DNA from: Allorhizobium pseudoryzae
Lineage (GTDB): Bacteria > Pseudomonadota > Alphaproteobacteria > Rhizobiales > Rhizobiaceae
DNA length: 64,000 nucleotides
Assembly (NCBI RefSeq): GCF_011046245.1
Contig: NZ_CP049244.1
Coordinates: 620,001 to 684,000 of the forward strand
Reading direction: 5' to 3'
The notes beneath the pieces were generated by a model. That model did not search any database and had not been told where the DNA came from. It was given only the letters and a program-made list of their open reading frames with translations. Both the position numbers and the translations under genes were made by a program. Positions within the stretch are counted from its first letter, which is position 1. Each line of letters begins with the position of its first letter. Of the stretch, positions 17,893-26,179 are shown piece after piece.

Positions 17893-17929
17893 AATGCCTG
17901 CGGTTCGCGCTGCGCGAACCGCAGGCATT
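17893..17929. repeat. Perfect inverted repeat, 17-bp arms, 3-nt loop
   Basis: AATGCCTGCGGTTCGCG, loop CTG, then the exact reverse complement. It ends 45 bp before the autotransporter ATG, so it would fold in that gene's 5' leader if transcription starts upstream of it, or act as a terminator for rightward read-through. There is no T-tract beyond ATTT. Confidence 0.65.
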
Positions 17930-17974
17930 TCGTCCGCCTCGCCACACCATGTCGTTACCCTTTGAAAGACCCAT

Positions 17975-19939
17975 ATGAAACCGACGCATCGCCGCATTCT
18001 TGCCAGTTCCGCCTTCAGTCTCGTGCTTTGCTCCAGCGCCCTCGCCCAGGATTTCCAACGGGAGTTCGACAACCAGTGGGGCCTCAAGATGATCGGTATC
18101 GACAAGGCGCTTGAAAAGGGCCTGGACGGAAAGAATGTCCTCGTTGGCATCACGGACAGCGGACTGCAGGTGGGAAGCGCACTGCATCCCGAACTGGTGG
18201 GACGTTACCGTGGGCTTGGCATCGATGGCACGGGCGAAGGCCTGACAGATGTGGAGGGCCATGGCACCCACGTGGCCGGCATCATCGCGGCCAATCGCGA
18301 TGGCCAAGGCGTGGTGGGCGTAGCATCGGGCGCGGAGATCGTCCCCTTGCGGATCACCTTTGCCTCCGATGAAGCCTATGCCACCGCTCTTCAGAAGACG
18401 CTCCGCTATGGGCTCGATCAAGGCGTTCGCATTTTCAACGCCTCCTTCGGCTATTCCGGTCCGATCGCGGACTATGCCGGCTACATCACCGACCCTGAAA
18501 CGGCGCCCGAAATCGCCCTCTACCGGCAGCTCGTCCAATCGGGCGGGGTGATGGTCTTTGCCGCGGGGAATGATGGTTTCGGCTATCCGTCGGTGCAGAG
18601 TTTCTACCCGCTCTATTTTCCGGAACTCACCCCCGGCTGGATGACGGTCGTTGCCGTCAACTCGGAAGGTCGGCTTGCCAGCTATTCACAGGCCTGCGGC
18701 GGCGGGGTGAAGGCTTATTGCGTCGCCGCACCCGGCGGGGATGACAATGCCGGCGCCGCAGGGTTTATCGAATCCACCTTCCTCGATGGAACCTATGCCG
18801 GTCTCGCCGGAACCTCCATGGCCGCACCGCATGTCACCGGTGCGCTGGCGATCGCCAGGCAGCTTTATCCCAATGCCTCATACCAGCAGCTGGCCCAGCT
18901 GGTGTTCCAGACCTCGACGGATATCGGCGCGGCCGGCCTCGACGACGTCTATGGCTGGGGCCTGCTGAATGTTGGCAACATGGTCGCCACCCAATCGCCG
19001 GAGGCAGGCGCCCTCTACGCCCAGTCCCTCTGGTCGCACGGCATGACGCTCGACCGCGTCGGTGACGCCGTGGAAGGACGCTCGACGCTCGATGCGCCTG
19101 ACCGCTCCGGCTTCTGGTTCACGCCTTTGGGCTCCAAGGCCGATCTTTCGCTCGGCAGTGCGGGACTGTCCGGGCGCTACACGATGGGCGGGTTCGTCGG
19201 CGGGGTGGACTATGCGCTGGATGACCGATGGTCCCTCGGTTTGGCCTTTGGATATAGTCGTTCCACATTCAAGGGTGATAACGGCAATCGGACGGACGAT
19301 TCGTCCTACCATGTCGCTCCCTCCGTTTCTTTCGAAGGCGAGGGTCTCTTCGCCGATGCAACGCTCGGAGCAAGCGTCTTCAACACGAGCATGCAGCGGA
19401 AGACCGTGCCCGGCATGGCCGGGACCGTGCTCGGCAATGCCGGCCTGAATATCACGAACGACCAGGACGACCGGGCGTTGTGGGCCATGATGCGCGCAGG
19501 CGTTACCGTCAGACACGACGGGCTCAGGGCTTCGCCCTATCTCTATGGTCGCGCCGCCCACTATCGGCTGGGCGCCATCAACGAGAGCGGAACCGGGCTC
19601 CTGGGCCTCAAGGATGGATCCGAAATCGCCAATCAGGCGGAACTGGGTGTTGGCATCAAACTGAGCATGACGGATCTCGCGGTGCAGAACATGGCACTGA
19701 CGCCGTCCCTCGATGTCTCTTATGGACGACGCTTTGGTGACATCGACCGCTCCGTCGAACTCCTCGGCTCATCGATCGAGAGTACTGTCGATGCCGGTCG
19801 CAACCGCTTCCGGATCGGCGCGGAACTGCTGCTGACGCAGGAAAGTTCGCCTTTCGAAGGCACGGTGAGCTACCATGCCGATATCAGCGAGGCCGTGGTG
19901 GGTCATACCCTATCCGCACATCTGGAGTTCAGGTTCTGA
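17975..19939 (+). CDS. Subtilisin-like (S8) serine protease autotransporter
   Basis: A 654-residue protein with a signal peptide ending near residue 24 (SSALA). The S8 protease domain spans about 35-330 with the full triad: Asp61 (GITDSG), His96 (GHGTHVAG) and Ser281 (GTSMAAPHV). Residues about 370-654 resemble an autotransporter beta-barrel and end in a terminal aromatic (LSAHLEFRF), the signal for outer-membrane insertion. The passenger is short, little more than the protease. It is monocistronic, converging with the phnF-like regulator. Family knowledge suggests surface protein processing; the substrate is unknown. Confidence 0.88.
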   Translation: MKPTHRRILASSAFSLVLCSSALAQDFQREFDNQWGLKMIGIDKALEKGLDGKNVLVGITDSGLQVGSALHPELVGRYRGLGIDGTGEGLTDVEGHGTHVAGIIAANRDGQGVVGVASGAEIVPLRITFASDEAYATALQKTLRYGLDQGVRIFNASFGYSGPIADYAGYITDPETAPEIALYRQLVQSGGVMVFAAGNDGFGYPSVQSFYPLYFPELTPGWMTVVAVNSEGRLASYSQACGGGVKAYCVAAPGGDDNAGAAGFIESTFLDGTYAGLAGTSMAAPHVTGALAIARQLYPNASYQQLAQLVFQTSTDIGAAGLDDVYGWGLLNVGNMVATQSPEAGALYAQSLWSHGMTLDRVGDAVEGRSTLDAPDRSGFWFTPLGSKADLSLGSAGLSGRYTMGGFVGGVDYALDDRWSLGLAFGYSRSTFKGDNGNRTDDSSYHVAPSVSFEGEGLFADATLGASVFNTSMQRKTVPGMAGTVLGNAGLNITNDQDDRALWAMMRAGVTVRHDGLRASPYLYGRAAHYRLGAINESGTGLLGLKDGSEIANQAELGVGIKLSMTDLAVQNMALTPSLDVSYGRRFGDIDRSVELLGSSIESTVDAGRNRFRIGAELLLTQESSPFEGTVSYHADISEAVVGHTLSAHLEFRF

Positions 19940-19970
19940 GGCCGTCCTCCGGTCTCCAGCCTACCGCCGG

Positions 19971-20693
19971 TCAATTGCGGATCGTGAACTGCACCCGGTC
20001 CGCCGGGAAGCGGGTGATGGAATACTGGATTGGCAAGCCGTCCAGATCGGTGTTCAGCGCCCGCGTGACGAGAACGATCGCCCCCGGCGTCAGGCCGAGT
20101 TCGGTGACGTCATCCGGTTCGGCGTGGACGGCGGAAATCTCGGTCACGTCGCGCAGATAGTCCGGCACGCCGCAGGCCTGCAGCGCCAGCGTGATCGATT
20201 GCGTGCGTCCGAACGCATCTTCGATACCGGCGAAACGATCGGCCGGAAACCAGGAGGTTCCGCGCGAGAGGGCGCGGCCATCGGCGCTTCTCACCGATTC
20301 CAGGCGTCGGACGAGGCTGCCGGGGTCGATCTTCAGCCAGCGCGCCACCTCGGCTCCGGCCGGTTCGATCTCGGAAGCCAGCAGCCGGCCGGCAAGGTCG
20401 CGCGCCTGATCGCCGATGCCTTGGGTGAAGCGGGTGCGGCGGCTGATGGGAAAGTGGAATTTGTCGCGCCGCTTGATCAGCGTGCCGCGCCCCTGTTCCG
20501 CCCGGACGATACCTTCCTGGGCCAATGCGGAGAGCGCCGCCCGGACGGTGTGCCGATTGACGCAAAAAATCTCCGCCAGCTGGGTTTCTGGCGGCACCTT
20601 GCCGGTCTCGTCATACTCTCCCGCCGCAATGCTGGCCCGGATCCTGTCCGCAATCTGCCGCCACATGGCGACACCCTTCTGCCGCTGCATCAT
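19971..20693 (-). CDS. phnF: GntR/HutC-family regulator, PhnF-like
   Basis: A 240-residue regulator with a winged helix at residues about 5-72 (PPETQLAEIFCVNRHTVRAAL) and a UTRA ligand-binding domain (about 90-235). It is divergent to phnG, the classic phnF position. The ATG at 20693, with AGGG 7 nt upstream, is preferred over a GTG at 20708, which overlaps the Pho box. It probably represses the phn operon through the inverted repeats at 20734-20771; this is inference. Confidence 0.85.
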   Translation of the reverse strand: MMQRQKGVAMWRQIADRIRASIAAGEYDETGKVPPETQLAEIFCVNRHTVRAALSALAQEGIVRAEQGRGTLIKRRDKFHFPISRRTRFTQGIGDQARDLAGRLLASEIEPAGAEVARWLKIDPGSLVRRLESVRSADGRALSRGTSWFPADRFAGIEDAFGRTQSITLALQACGVPDYLRDVTEISAVHAEPDDVTELGLTPGAIVLVTRALNTDLDGLPIQYSITRFPADRVQFTIRN

Positions 20694-20701
20694 TGCCTGC
20701 C

Positions 20702-20719
20702 CTGTCACACCCTTGTCAT
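20702..20719 (+). promoter_or_regulatory. Pho box (PhoB site) of the phn operon
   Basis: CTGTCAC-ACCC-TTGTCAT: two 7-mers spaced 11 bp apart, each 6 of 7 identical to the CTGTCAT half-site. It points towards phnG. A possible -10 hexamer TACACA (20730-20735) begins 10 bp after the box, the spacing usual for PhoB-activated promoters. Confidence 0.65.
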
Positions 20720-20733
20720 GCCCTGCGATTACA

Positions 20734-20751
20734 CATACAGTAAATTGTATG
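20734..20751. promoter_or_regulatory. Inverted repeat 1, candidate PhnF operator
   Basis: CATACA-N6-TGTATG is a perfect 6-bp inverted repeat with a 6-bp spacer. It would overlap the transcription start predicted from the Pho box and so is well placed for repression. Confidence 0.5.
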
Positions 20752-20753
20752 GT

Positions 20754-20771
20754 TGTCTACATAAATAGACA
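20754..20771. promoter_or_regulatory. Inverted repeat 2, candidate PhnF operator
   Basis: TGTCTA-N6-TAGACA is a second perfect 6-6-6 inverted repeat just 2 bp downstream of the first. The GTCTA/TAGAC core resembles operators of HutC/PhnF-type GntR regulators. It ends 18 bp before the phnG ATG. Confidence 0.55.
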
Positions 20772-20789
20772 TTATCGAACGGTGTTGTG

Positions 20790-21254
20790 ATGAGCCTTGC
20801 AGAGCCCGCCCCTCCGGCAGACCCGAGAAAACGCGTGATGGACCTGCTTGCCCGCTGCAGTGCGGACGAGATGCGGGCCGCTTGGGACAAGATTGAACCA
20901 AAGCCTACATTTGCGCGGCTGCGTGAACCGGAGACGGGGCTCGTGTTGGTGCGCGGCCGGATGGGCGGCGGCGGTTCGCCGTTCAACCTTGGCGAGGCGA
21001 CCGTCAGCCGCGCGACCATTCAGCTGACGGAAGGAACCGTCGGCCATGGCTACCGGCTCGGCACGGACAAAGTGGCCGCCGAATGGAGTGCCGTCTTCGC
21101 TGCGCTCTGGCAGCTTCCGGCCCAGCAGGATCGGGTCGAACGGCTGTTGCTGGTTCCGGCGGAAGAACGGCAGGCCGAAGAGGCGGCGCGTCTTGCCCAT
21201 GAGACGGCAGCCACGAAGGTTGATTTTTTCACAATGGTCCGCGGAGAAGACTGA
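20790..21254 (+). CDS. phnG: C-P lyase core subunit PhnG
   Basis: A 154-residue PhnG, a subunit of the PhnGHIJ core complex that attaches the phosphonate to ATP and cleaves the C-P bond. The features RKRVMDLLARCSADEM near the N terminus and GTVGHGYRLGTDKVAAEW (about 75-92) are typical. The ATG at 20790 follows an in-frame GTG by one codon and is taken as start. Its stop overlaps the phnH ATG by one base. It is the first gene of the phn operon, just downstream of a Pho box and two inverted repeats. Confidence 0.92.
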   Translation: MSLAEPAPPADPRKRVMDLLARCSADEMRAAWDKIEPKPTFARLREPETGLVLVRGRMGGGGSPFNLGEATVSRATIQLTEGTVGHGYRLGTDKVAAEWSAVFAALWQLPAQQDRVERLLLVPAEERQAEEAARLAHETAATKVDFFTMVRGED

Positions 21255-21862
21255 TGCACAGCAAGACCCAGAACCTTGCCGGCGGCTTTCCGGATGCCGT
21301 GCTGAACAGCCAGTCGGTGTTTCGCACCCTGATGGATTGCATGGCACGCCCCGGCACCCTCGGCAGCGTCGCGCCGACCGTCGCCCCGCCTGCACCGCTC
21401 GGTATTGCCGCCGGGGCGGTGATGCTGACATTGTGCGACAACGACACCCCCGTCTGGCTGTCACCGGACCTGACGAAGTCCGGCACAACGGCCTGGCTGT
21501 CCTTCCATTGTGGTGCCCCGCTGACCCGGGAAAAGGCGGAGGCCCGATTTGCGTTTCTGGAGGCCGGCGCCGCCATGCCGCCCTTCAGCCTGTTTGCCGC
21601 CGGCAGCCAGGAATACCCGGATCGCTCCACGACGCTCGTCATCGAAGTGACCGCGCTCAGCGGCGGACGGCCCTTGAACCTGACGGGACCTGGCATTCGT
21701 GACGTTGCGACCATTGCGCCGATGGGCCTGCCGGAGCCCTTTTTGCACCAGTGGATCGGCAACCGGGCGCTCTTCCCGCGCGGCATCGATGCGGTGCTGA
21801 CGGCCGGGCGCGAGCTTCTCTGCCTGCCGCGCACCACCAAGATCACCCCATTGGAGGCCTGA
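21254..21862 (+). CDS. phnH: C-P lyase core subunit PhnH
   Basis: A 202-residue PhnH. The start GFPDAVLNSQSVFRTLMDCM and the stretch YPDRSTTLVIEV are typical of the family. PhnH binds PhnJ-PhnI-PhnG in the core complex. It is translationally coupled to phnG (TGATG overlap) and lies 3 bp before phnI. Confidence 0.93.
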   Translation: MHSKTQNLAGGFPDAVLNSQSVFRTLMDCMARPGTLGSVAPTVAPPAPLGIAAGAVMLTLCDNDTPVWLSPDLTKSGTTAWLSFHCGAPLTREKAEARFAFLEAGAAMPPFSLFAAGSQEYPDRSTTLVIEVTALSGGRPLNLTGPGIRDVATIAPMGLPEPFLHQWIGNRALFPRGIDAVLTAGRELLCLPRTTKITPLEA

Positions 21863-21865
21863 TTT

Positions 21866-22966
21866 ATGTATGTCGCCGTCAAGGGCGGAGAAGCCGCCAT
21901 TGCCAATGCCCACCGCCTGCTGGCCGATCGCCGGCGCGGGCATCGCTCGGTGCCGAGCCTCACCATCGAACAGCTTATCCAGCAGCTCGGTCTCGCCGTC
22001 GATCGTGTCATGGCGGAAGCCTCGCTTTATGACACATCGCTCGCCGCCCTTGCCGTCAAGCAGGCGCGCGGCGACATGATCGAGGCGATCTTCCTGCTGC
22101 GCGCCTATCGCACGACACTGCCGCGCTTCGGCAGTTCGCTGCCGATCGAAACAGGGCGCATGCGGGTCGAACGACGCGTTTCCGCCACCTATAAGGACCT
22201 GCCGGGCGGACAATTGCTGGGCCCGACCTTCGACTATACCCACCGGCTGCTTGACCCCTCCCTCATCGGCGAAGCAACCGTCGAACAGCCGGCAAGCCGC
22301 GACGAGGGTCTCGACCCGGTGATGCGGGTCTCCGAAATTCTTGACGGCGAAGGCCTGATCGAGCCGGATGGCGAGATGCCCGATGATCATGTCGCCGGCG
22401 ACCTGACGCGCGAGCCGATGGAATTTCCGATGCCGAGGGATCTTCGCCTGCAGGCGCTGGCACGCGGCGACGAGGGATTTCTTCTCGCGCTCGGTTACTC
22501 CACCCAGCGCGGTTATGGCCGCACGCATCCCTTCGTCGGAGAGATCCGCATGGGCCTCGTCGAAGTGGAATTCGAGGTGCCGGGTCTGGGCTTTGCCGTT
22601 TCACTCGGAGAGATCCGCGTGACGGAATGCCAGATGGTCAACCAGTTCAAGGGCTCGGCCAAGGCACCGCCGCAGTTCACCCGCGGTTATGGTCTGGTCT
22701 TCGGCCAGAGCGAACGCAAGGCCATGTCGATGTCGCTGGTCGATCGGGCGCTGCGCACGCAGGAATTCGGCGAGGACGTCGTCGCGCCGGCTCAGGATGA
22801 GGAATTCGTCATCTCCCATTGCGACAACGTCCAGGCGACCGGCTTCGTCGAGCACCTGAAGCTGCCGCATTACGTCGACTTCCAGGCCGAACTCGATCTG
22901 GTGCGCCGCATGCGCGACAAGCAGGCGGCTCGGGCACCGGGCGAACGACAGGAGGCTGCAGAGTGA
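21866..22966 (+). CDS. phnI: C-P lyase core subunit PhnI
   Basis: A 366-residue PhnI, the nucleosidase-type subunit that displaces adenine from ATP to form ribose phosphonate triphosphate. MYVAVKGGEAAIANAHRLL at the N terminus and RGYGLVFGQSERKAMSMSL near residue 275 are characteristic. It is followed by an unusually long 215-bp gap before phnJ, which holds a small gene on the opposite strand. Confidence 0.94.
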   Translation: MYVAVKGGEAAIANAHRLLADRRRGHRSVPSLTIEQLIQQLGLAVDRVMAEASLYDTSLAALAVKQARGDMIEAIFLLRAYRTTLPRFGSSLPIETGRMRVERRVSATYKDLPGGQLLGPTFDYTHRLLDPSLIGEATVEQPASRDEGLDPVMRVSEILDGEGLIEPDGEMPDDHVAGDLTREPMEFPMPRDLRLQALARGDEGFLLALGYSTQRGYGRTHPFVGEIRMGLVEVEFEVPGLGFAVSLGEIRVTECQMVNQFKGSAKAPPQFTRGYGLVFGQSERKAMSMSLVDRALRTQEFGEDVVAPAQDEEFVISHCDNVQATGFVEHLKLPHYVDFQAELDLVRRMRDKQAARAPGERQEAAE

Positions 22967-22970
22967 GCGA

Positions 22971-23138
22971 TCAGTCCCCGTCGCAATGGCCGTCGCCATC
23001 CCACACGCCCCCGCCATCTCCCGAGGCCTCACGTCGTCCCCCGGTCCTTCGCGTCAGGAAGACGACGAAGGCGACCGCAAGAAACACGCCGACAAACACG
23101 ACCGCCTCGAAGCGGAACGACACTCCCAGCATTTCCAT
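22971..23138 (-). CDS. Small single-pass membrane protein, antisense within the phn operon
   Basis: A 55-residue ORF on the minus strand between phnI and phnJ, unrelated to any family I recognise. The ATG at 23138 has a strong GGGGAGG ribosome-binding site 6 nt upstream. Residues about 12-28 (AVVFVGVFLAVAFVVFL) form one clear membrane segment followed by positive residues (TRRTGGRR) and an Asp/Gly-rich tail (SGDGGGVWDGDGHCDGD). This N-out or N-in small membrane protein pattern, the good ribosome-binding site and the otherwise unexplained gap support a real gene, but the forward strand also stays open here. Confidence 0.5.
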   Translation of the reverse strand: MEMLGVSFRFEAVVFVGVFLAVAFVVFLTRRTGGRREASGDGGGVWDGDGHCDGD

Positions 23139-23181
23139 GTCTCGCCTCCCCGAACAGCGCCAGGGCAGAGGGTAAGCCACC

Positions 23182-24063
23182 ATGCAACAGCTCGCCACCT
23201 ACAATTTTGCCTATCTCGATGAACAGACCAAACGGATGATCCGCCGGGCGATCCTGAAGGCGATCGCCATTCCCGGCTACCAGGTGCCCTTCGCGTCGCG
23301 CGAGATGCCGATGCCCTATGGCTGGGGCACCGGCGGCGTCCAGGTTACCGCCGCCATCATCGGCCCTCAGGATGTTCTGAAGGTGATCGACCAGGGCGCC
23401 GACGACACGACAAACGCGGTCTCCATCCGCGCCTTCTTCCAGAAGGTGGCCAATGTCGCCGTCACCACGCAGACGGGCGAGGCCACCATTATCCAGACCC
23501 GTCACCGCATTCCGGAATCGAAGCTCACCGAAGGCCAGGTGCTGGTCTATCAGGTGCCGATCCCGGAACCCTTGCGCTTCCTGGAGCCGCGCGAGACCGA
23601 GACCCGCCAGATGCATGCGCTGGAGGAATACGGGCTGATGCATGTGAAGCTTTACGAAGATATTGCCCGCCATGGCCGCATCGCCACGACCTATGCCTAT
23701 CCGGTGAAGGTGGCCGGCCGCTACGTCATGGACCCGTCGCCCACGCCAAAATTCGACAATCCGAAAATGCACCAGTCGGAAGCGCTGCAACTGTTCGGAG
23801 CCGGCCGCGAAAAGCGGATCTATGCCGTGCCGCCATTCACCGATGTGGTGAGCCTCGATTTCGAGGACCATCCGTTCGAGGTGCAGAGTTTCGACAAACC
23901 CTGCGCGCTCTGCGGCGCACGCCATGTTTATCTGGACGAGGTGATCCTTGATGACCGGGGCGGACGCATGTTCGTCTGCTCCGATACCGATCACTGCGAA
24001 ACGCGTCGGGCCGAAGGCCATGCCGGCGAGATGTCCCCCGATCAGAAGGAAGCCGCCGAATGA
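23182..24063 (+). CDS. phnJ: C-P lyase catalytic subunit PhnJ
   Basis: A 293-residue radical-SAM-type PhnJ, which cleaves the carbon-phosphorus bond. The four key cysteines sit at 241, 244, 266 and 272 (C-x2-C-x21-C-x5-C), the same numbers as in E. coli PhnJ: three bind the 4Fe-4S cluster and Cys272 carries the thiyl radical. The stop overlaps the phnK start (ATGA). It should therefore be catalytically competent. Confidence 0.95.
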   Translation: MQQLATYNFAYLDEQTKRMIRRAILKAIAIPGYQVPFASREMPMPYGWGTGGVQVTAAIIGPQDVLKVIDQGADDTTNAVSIRAFFQKVANVAVTTQTGEATIIQTRHRIPESKLTEGQVLVYQVPIPEPLRFLEPRETETRQMHALEEYGLMHVKLYEDIARHGRIATTYAYPVKVAGRYVMDPSPTPKFDNPKMHQSEALQLFGAGREKRIYAVPPFTDVVSLDFEDHPFEVQSFDKPCALCGARHVYLDEVILDDRGGRMFVCSDTDHCETRRAEGHAGEMSPDQKEAAE

Positions 24064-24836
24064 GCGACACCCCTCTTCTCAAGGTCCGCAGCCTGTCGCG
24101 CTTTTACGGCAGCCGTATCGGCTGCAAGGACGTTTCCTTCGATCTGTGGCCGGGCGAAGTGCTGGCGATTGTCGGCGAAAGCGGGTCCGGCAAAACGACG
24201 CTGCTCAACTGCCTTTCCACCCGGCTGATGCCGACGACCGGCAGCGTCGAATACCGCATGCGCGACGGCGAATTCCGCAATCTCTACCAGATGTCGGAGG
24301 CCGAGCGGCGTTTCCTGATGCGCACCGACTGGGGTTTCGTCCACCAGAACCCGGCCGACGGCCTGCGCATGACCGTCTCTGCCGGCGCCAACGTCGGCGA
24401 GCGGCTAATGGCGGTGGGCGACCGTCACTACGGACGCATCCGACAGACCGCCACCGAATGGCTGGAGCGGGTGGAAATCGCCGCCGACCGGATCGATGAC
24501 CAGCCGCGCGCCTTTTCCGGTGGCATGCGGCAAAGGCTGCAGATCGCCCGCAACCTCGTCACCTCGCCGCGTCTCGTCTTCATGGACGAGCCGACCGGCG
24601 GCCTCGATGTGTCCGTCCAGGCGCGACTTCTCGATCTGGTGCGCGGTCTCGTCAACGATCTCGGCCTCGCCGCCATCGTCGTGACGCATGACCTTGCCGT
24701 CGCCCGCCTGCTGTCGCACCGGATGATGGTGATGAAGGACGGTCATGTGATCGAGCACGGCCTGACCGATCGGGTGCTGGACGATCCGCGCCAGCCCTAC
24801 ACCCAGCTTCTCGTCTCTTCGATCCTGCAAGTGTGA
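24060..24836 (+). CDS. phnK: C-P lyase ABC-type ATPase PhnK
   Basis: A 258-residue ATPase that docks on the PhnGHIJ core rather than on a membrane permease. Walker A GESGSGKTT (about 39-47), signature FSGGMRQR (about 153-160) and Walker B VFMDEPTGGLD are intact. It overlaps phnJ by 4 bp and precedes phnL by 10 bp. Confidence 0.93.
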   Translation: MSDTPLLKVRSLSRFYGSRIGCKDVSFDLWPGEVLAIVGESGSGKTTLLNCLSTRLMPTTGSVEYRMRDGEFRNLYQMSEAERRFLMRTDWGFVHQNPADGLRMTVSAGANVGERLMAVGDRHYGRIRQTATEWLERVEIAADRIDDQPRAFSGGMRQRLQIARNLVTSPRLVFMDEPTGGLDVSVQARLLDLVRGLVNDLGLAAIVVTHDLAVARLLSHRMMVMKDGHVIEHGLTDRVLDDPRQPYTQLLVSSILQV

Positions 24837-24846
24837 GGCCCATCTC

Positions 24847-25554
24847 ATGGCAACCCCTCTCATCGTTTCCGATGTCGCCAAGAGCTTCATCATGCACCTG
24901 CGCGGCGGGCTGATGCTGCCGGTCGTGTCGAATGTCAGCTTCTCGGTCTCCGCCGGCGAATGTGTCGTACTCGGCGGTCCGTCCGGCGTCGGCAAGAGCT
25001 CGATCCTCAAGATGCTCTACGGCAATTATGCCGTCGATAGCGGGCAGATCCTAATCGATCACGACGGGCAGATCGTCGATGTCGCCTCGGCCGATCCGCG
25101 GATCGTGCTGGAAGTACGGCGCAAGAGCCTCGGCTATGTCAGCCAGTTCCTGCGCACGGTGCCGCGCGTCTCGGCGCTCGATGTGGTGGCCGATCCGCTG
25201 TTGGCCCGTGGCGTGCCACAGACCGAGGCCCGCGAGCGGGCGAGTGAACTCCTCCACCAGTTGAACCTGCCGCAGGATCTGTGGCAGCTGCCGCCGGCCA
25301 CCTTCTCCGGCGGTGAACAGCAGCGCGTCAACATCGCTCGCGGTTTCATCACCGATCACAAGGTGCTGCTGCTCGACGAACCGACCGCCTCGCTCGATGC
25401 CACCAATCGGGCTGTGGTGGTGGAGATGATCCGCCAGAAGAAGGAGGCGGGCGTCGCCATGCTCGGCATTTTCCACGACGAGGAAGTGCGCGAAGCGGTG
25501 GCCGACCGCATCCTCGACGTTACCCAGTTTTCGCCGCGAAAGGTTGCCGCATGA
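24847..25554 (+). CDS. phnL: C-P lyase ABC-type ATPase PhnL
   Basis: A 235-residue ATPase, the second such subunit of C-P lyase operons. Walker [10 protein letters not shown] (about 46-54), signature FSGGEQQR and Walker [12 protein letters not shown] are intact. Its stop overlaps the next gene by 4 bp (ATGA). Confidence 0.93.
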   Translation: MATPLIVSDVAKSFIMHLRGGLMLPVVSNVSFSVSAGECVVLGGPSGVGKSSILKMLYGNYAVDSGQILIDHDGQIVDVASADPRIVLEVRRKSLGYVSQFLRTVPRVSALDVVADPLLARGVPQTEARERASELLHQLNLPQDLWQLPPATFSGGEQQRVNIARGFITDHKVLLLDEPTASLDATNRAVVVEMIRQKKEAGVAMLGIFHDEEVREAVADRILDVTQFSPRKVAA

Positions 25555-26168
25555 GCCGCAGGCTTGGCCTTGAGCCTTACATCCATGAGACTGCGCGGGT
25601 CGTGAACAGCACGCTCGGGATCTATACGGAAGTCTCCGAACGCTGCCGCCTCGACGAGGTGGAGATGGGCGACTATTCCTACATCATGCAGGATGGGGCG
25701 GTCTGGTGCGCCAGCATCGGCAAATTCGCCAATATCGCCGCCGCCGTGCGCATCAACGCCACCAATCATCCGACCTGGCGGGCGACGCTGCACCACTTCA
25801 CCTACCGCGCCGCCGATTATTTTGACGGCGCAGAGAACGACCACGACTTCTTTTCCTGGCGCCGCGACCACCGCGTCACCATCGGCCATGATGTGTGGAT
25901 CGGTCATGGCGCGACGCTCCTGCCGGGTGTTTCCGTCGGCAACGGCGCCGTCATCGGGGCCGGCGCCGTCGTCTCCAAGGATGTCGCGCCCTACACGATC
26001 GTCGGCGGCGTGCCCGCGAGGCTGATTCGCGAACGCTTCTCCGCCGAAACCGCTGAAGGCATGGAGCGCCTCGCCTGGTGGGACTGGAGCCACGAGCGCC
26101 TGTTCGAGGCGCTGCAGGATTTCCGAGATCTGGAGGCGGATGCCTTCGTCCAGAAATACGCCGCCTGA
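25551..26168 (+). CDS. Hexapeptide-repeat acetyltransferase of the phn operon
   Basis: A 205-residue left-handed beta-helix protein related to chloramphenicol/xenobiotic acetyltransferases. Hexapeptide turns are clear at [20 protein letters not shown] and [20 protein letters not shown], with the ACT-like C-terminal helix. Members of this branch recur in phosphonate (phn) operons and may acetylate aminoalkylphosphonates or detoxify intermediates, in the place of PhnO; the substrate is not known. It ends the operon here: phnM, phnN, phnP and a phosphonate importer are not in the window. Confidence 0.85.
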   Translation: MSRRLGLEPYIHETARVVNSTLGIYTEVSERCRLDEVEMGDYSYIMQDGAVWCASIGKFANIAAAVRINATNHPTWRATLHHFTYRAADYFDGAENDHDFFSWRRDHRVTIGHDVWIGHGATLLPGVSVGNGAVIGAGAVVSKDVAPYTIVGGVPARLIRERFSAETAEGMERLAWWDWSHERLFEALQDFRDLEADAFVQKYAA

Positions 26169-26179
26169 GGCCTCCGGCG

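Larger units (their letters stand above)
17599..17974. other. 376-bp intergenic region with FNR box and long hairpin
   Basis: No protein gene is credible here. The region separates the leftward P-type ATPase from the rightward autotransporter. It holds an FNR/FixK box (17734-17747) and a perfect 17-bp-arm hairpin (17893-17929), both listed separately. A small RNA cannot be excluded. Confidence 0.6.

Noticed and set aside
22819..23175. Plus-strand ORF overlapping the end of phnI and the phnI-phnJ gap
   Set aside because: Pro/Ser/Arg-rich without structure; the minus-strand ORF at 22971-23138 has the better ribosome-binding site and a membrane segment.
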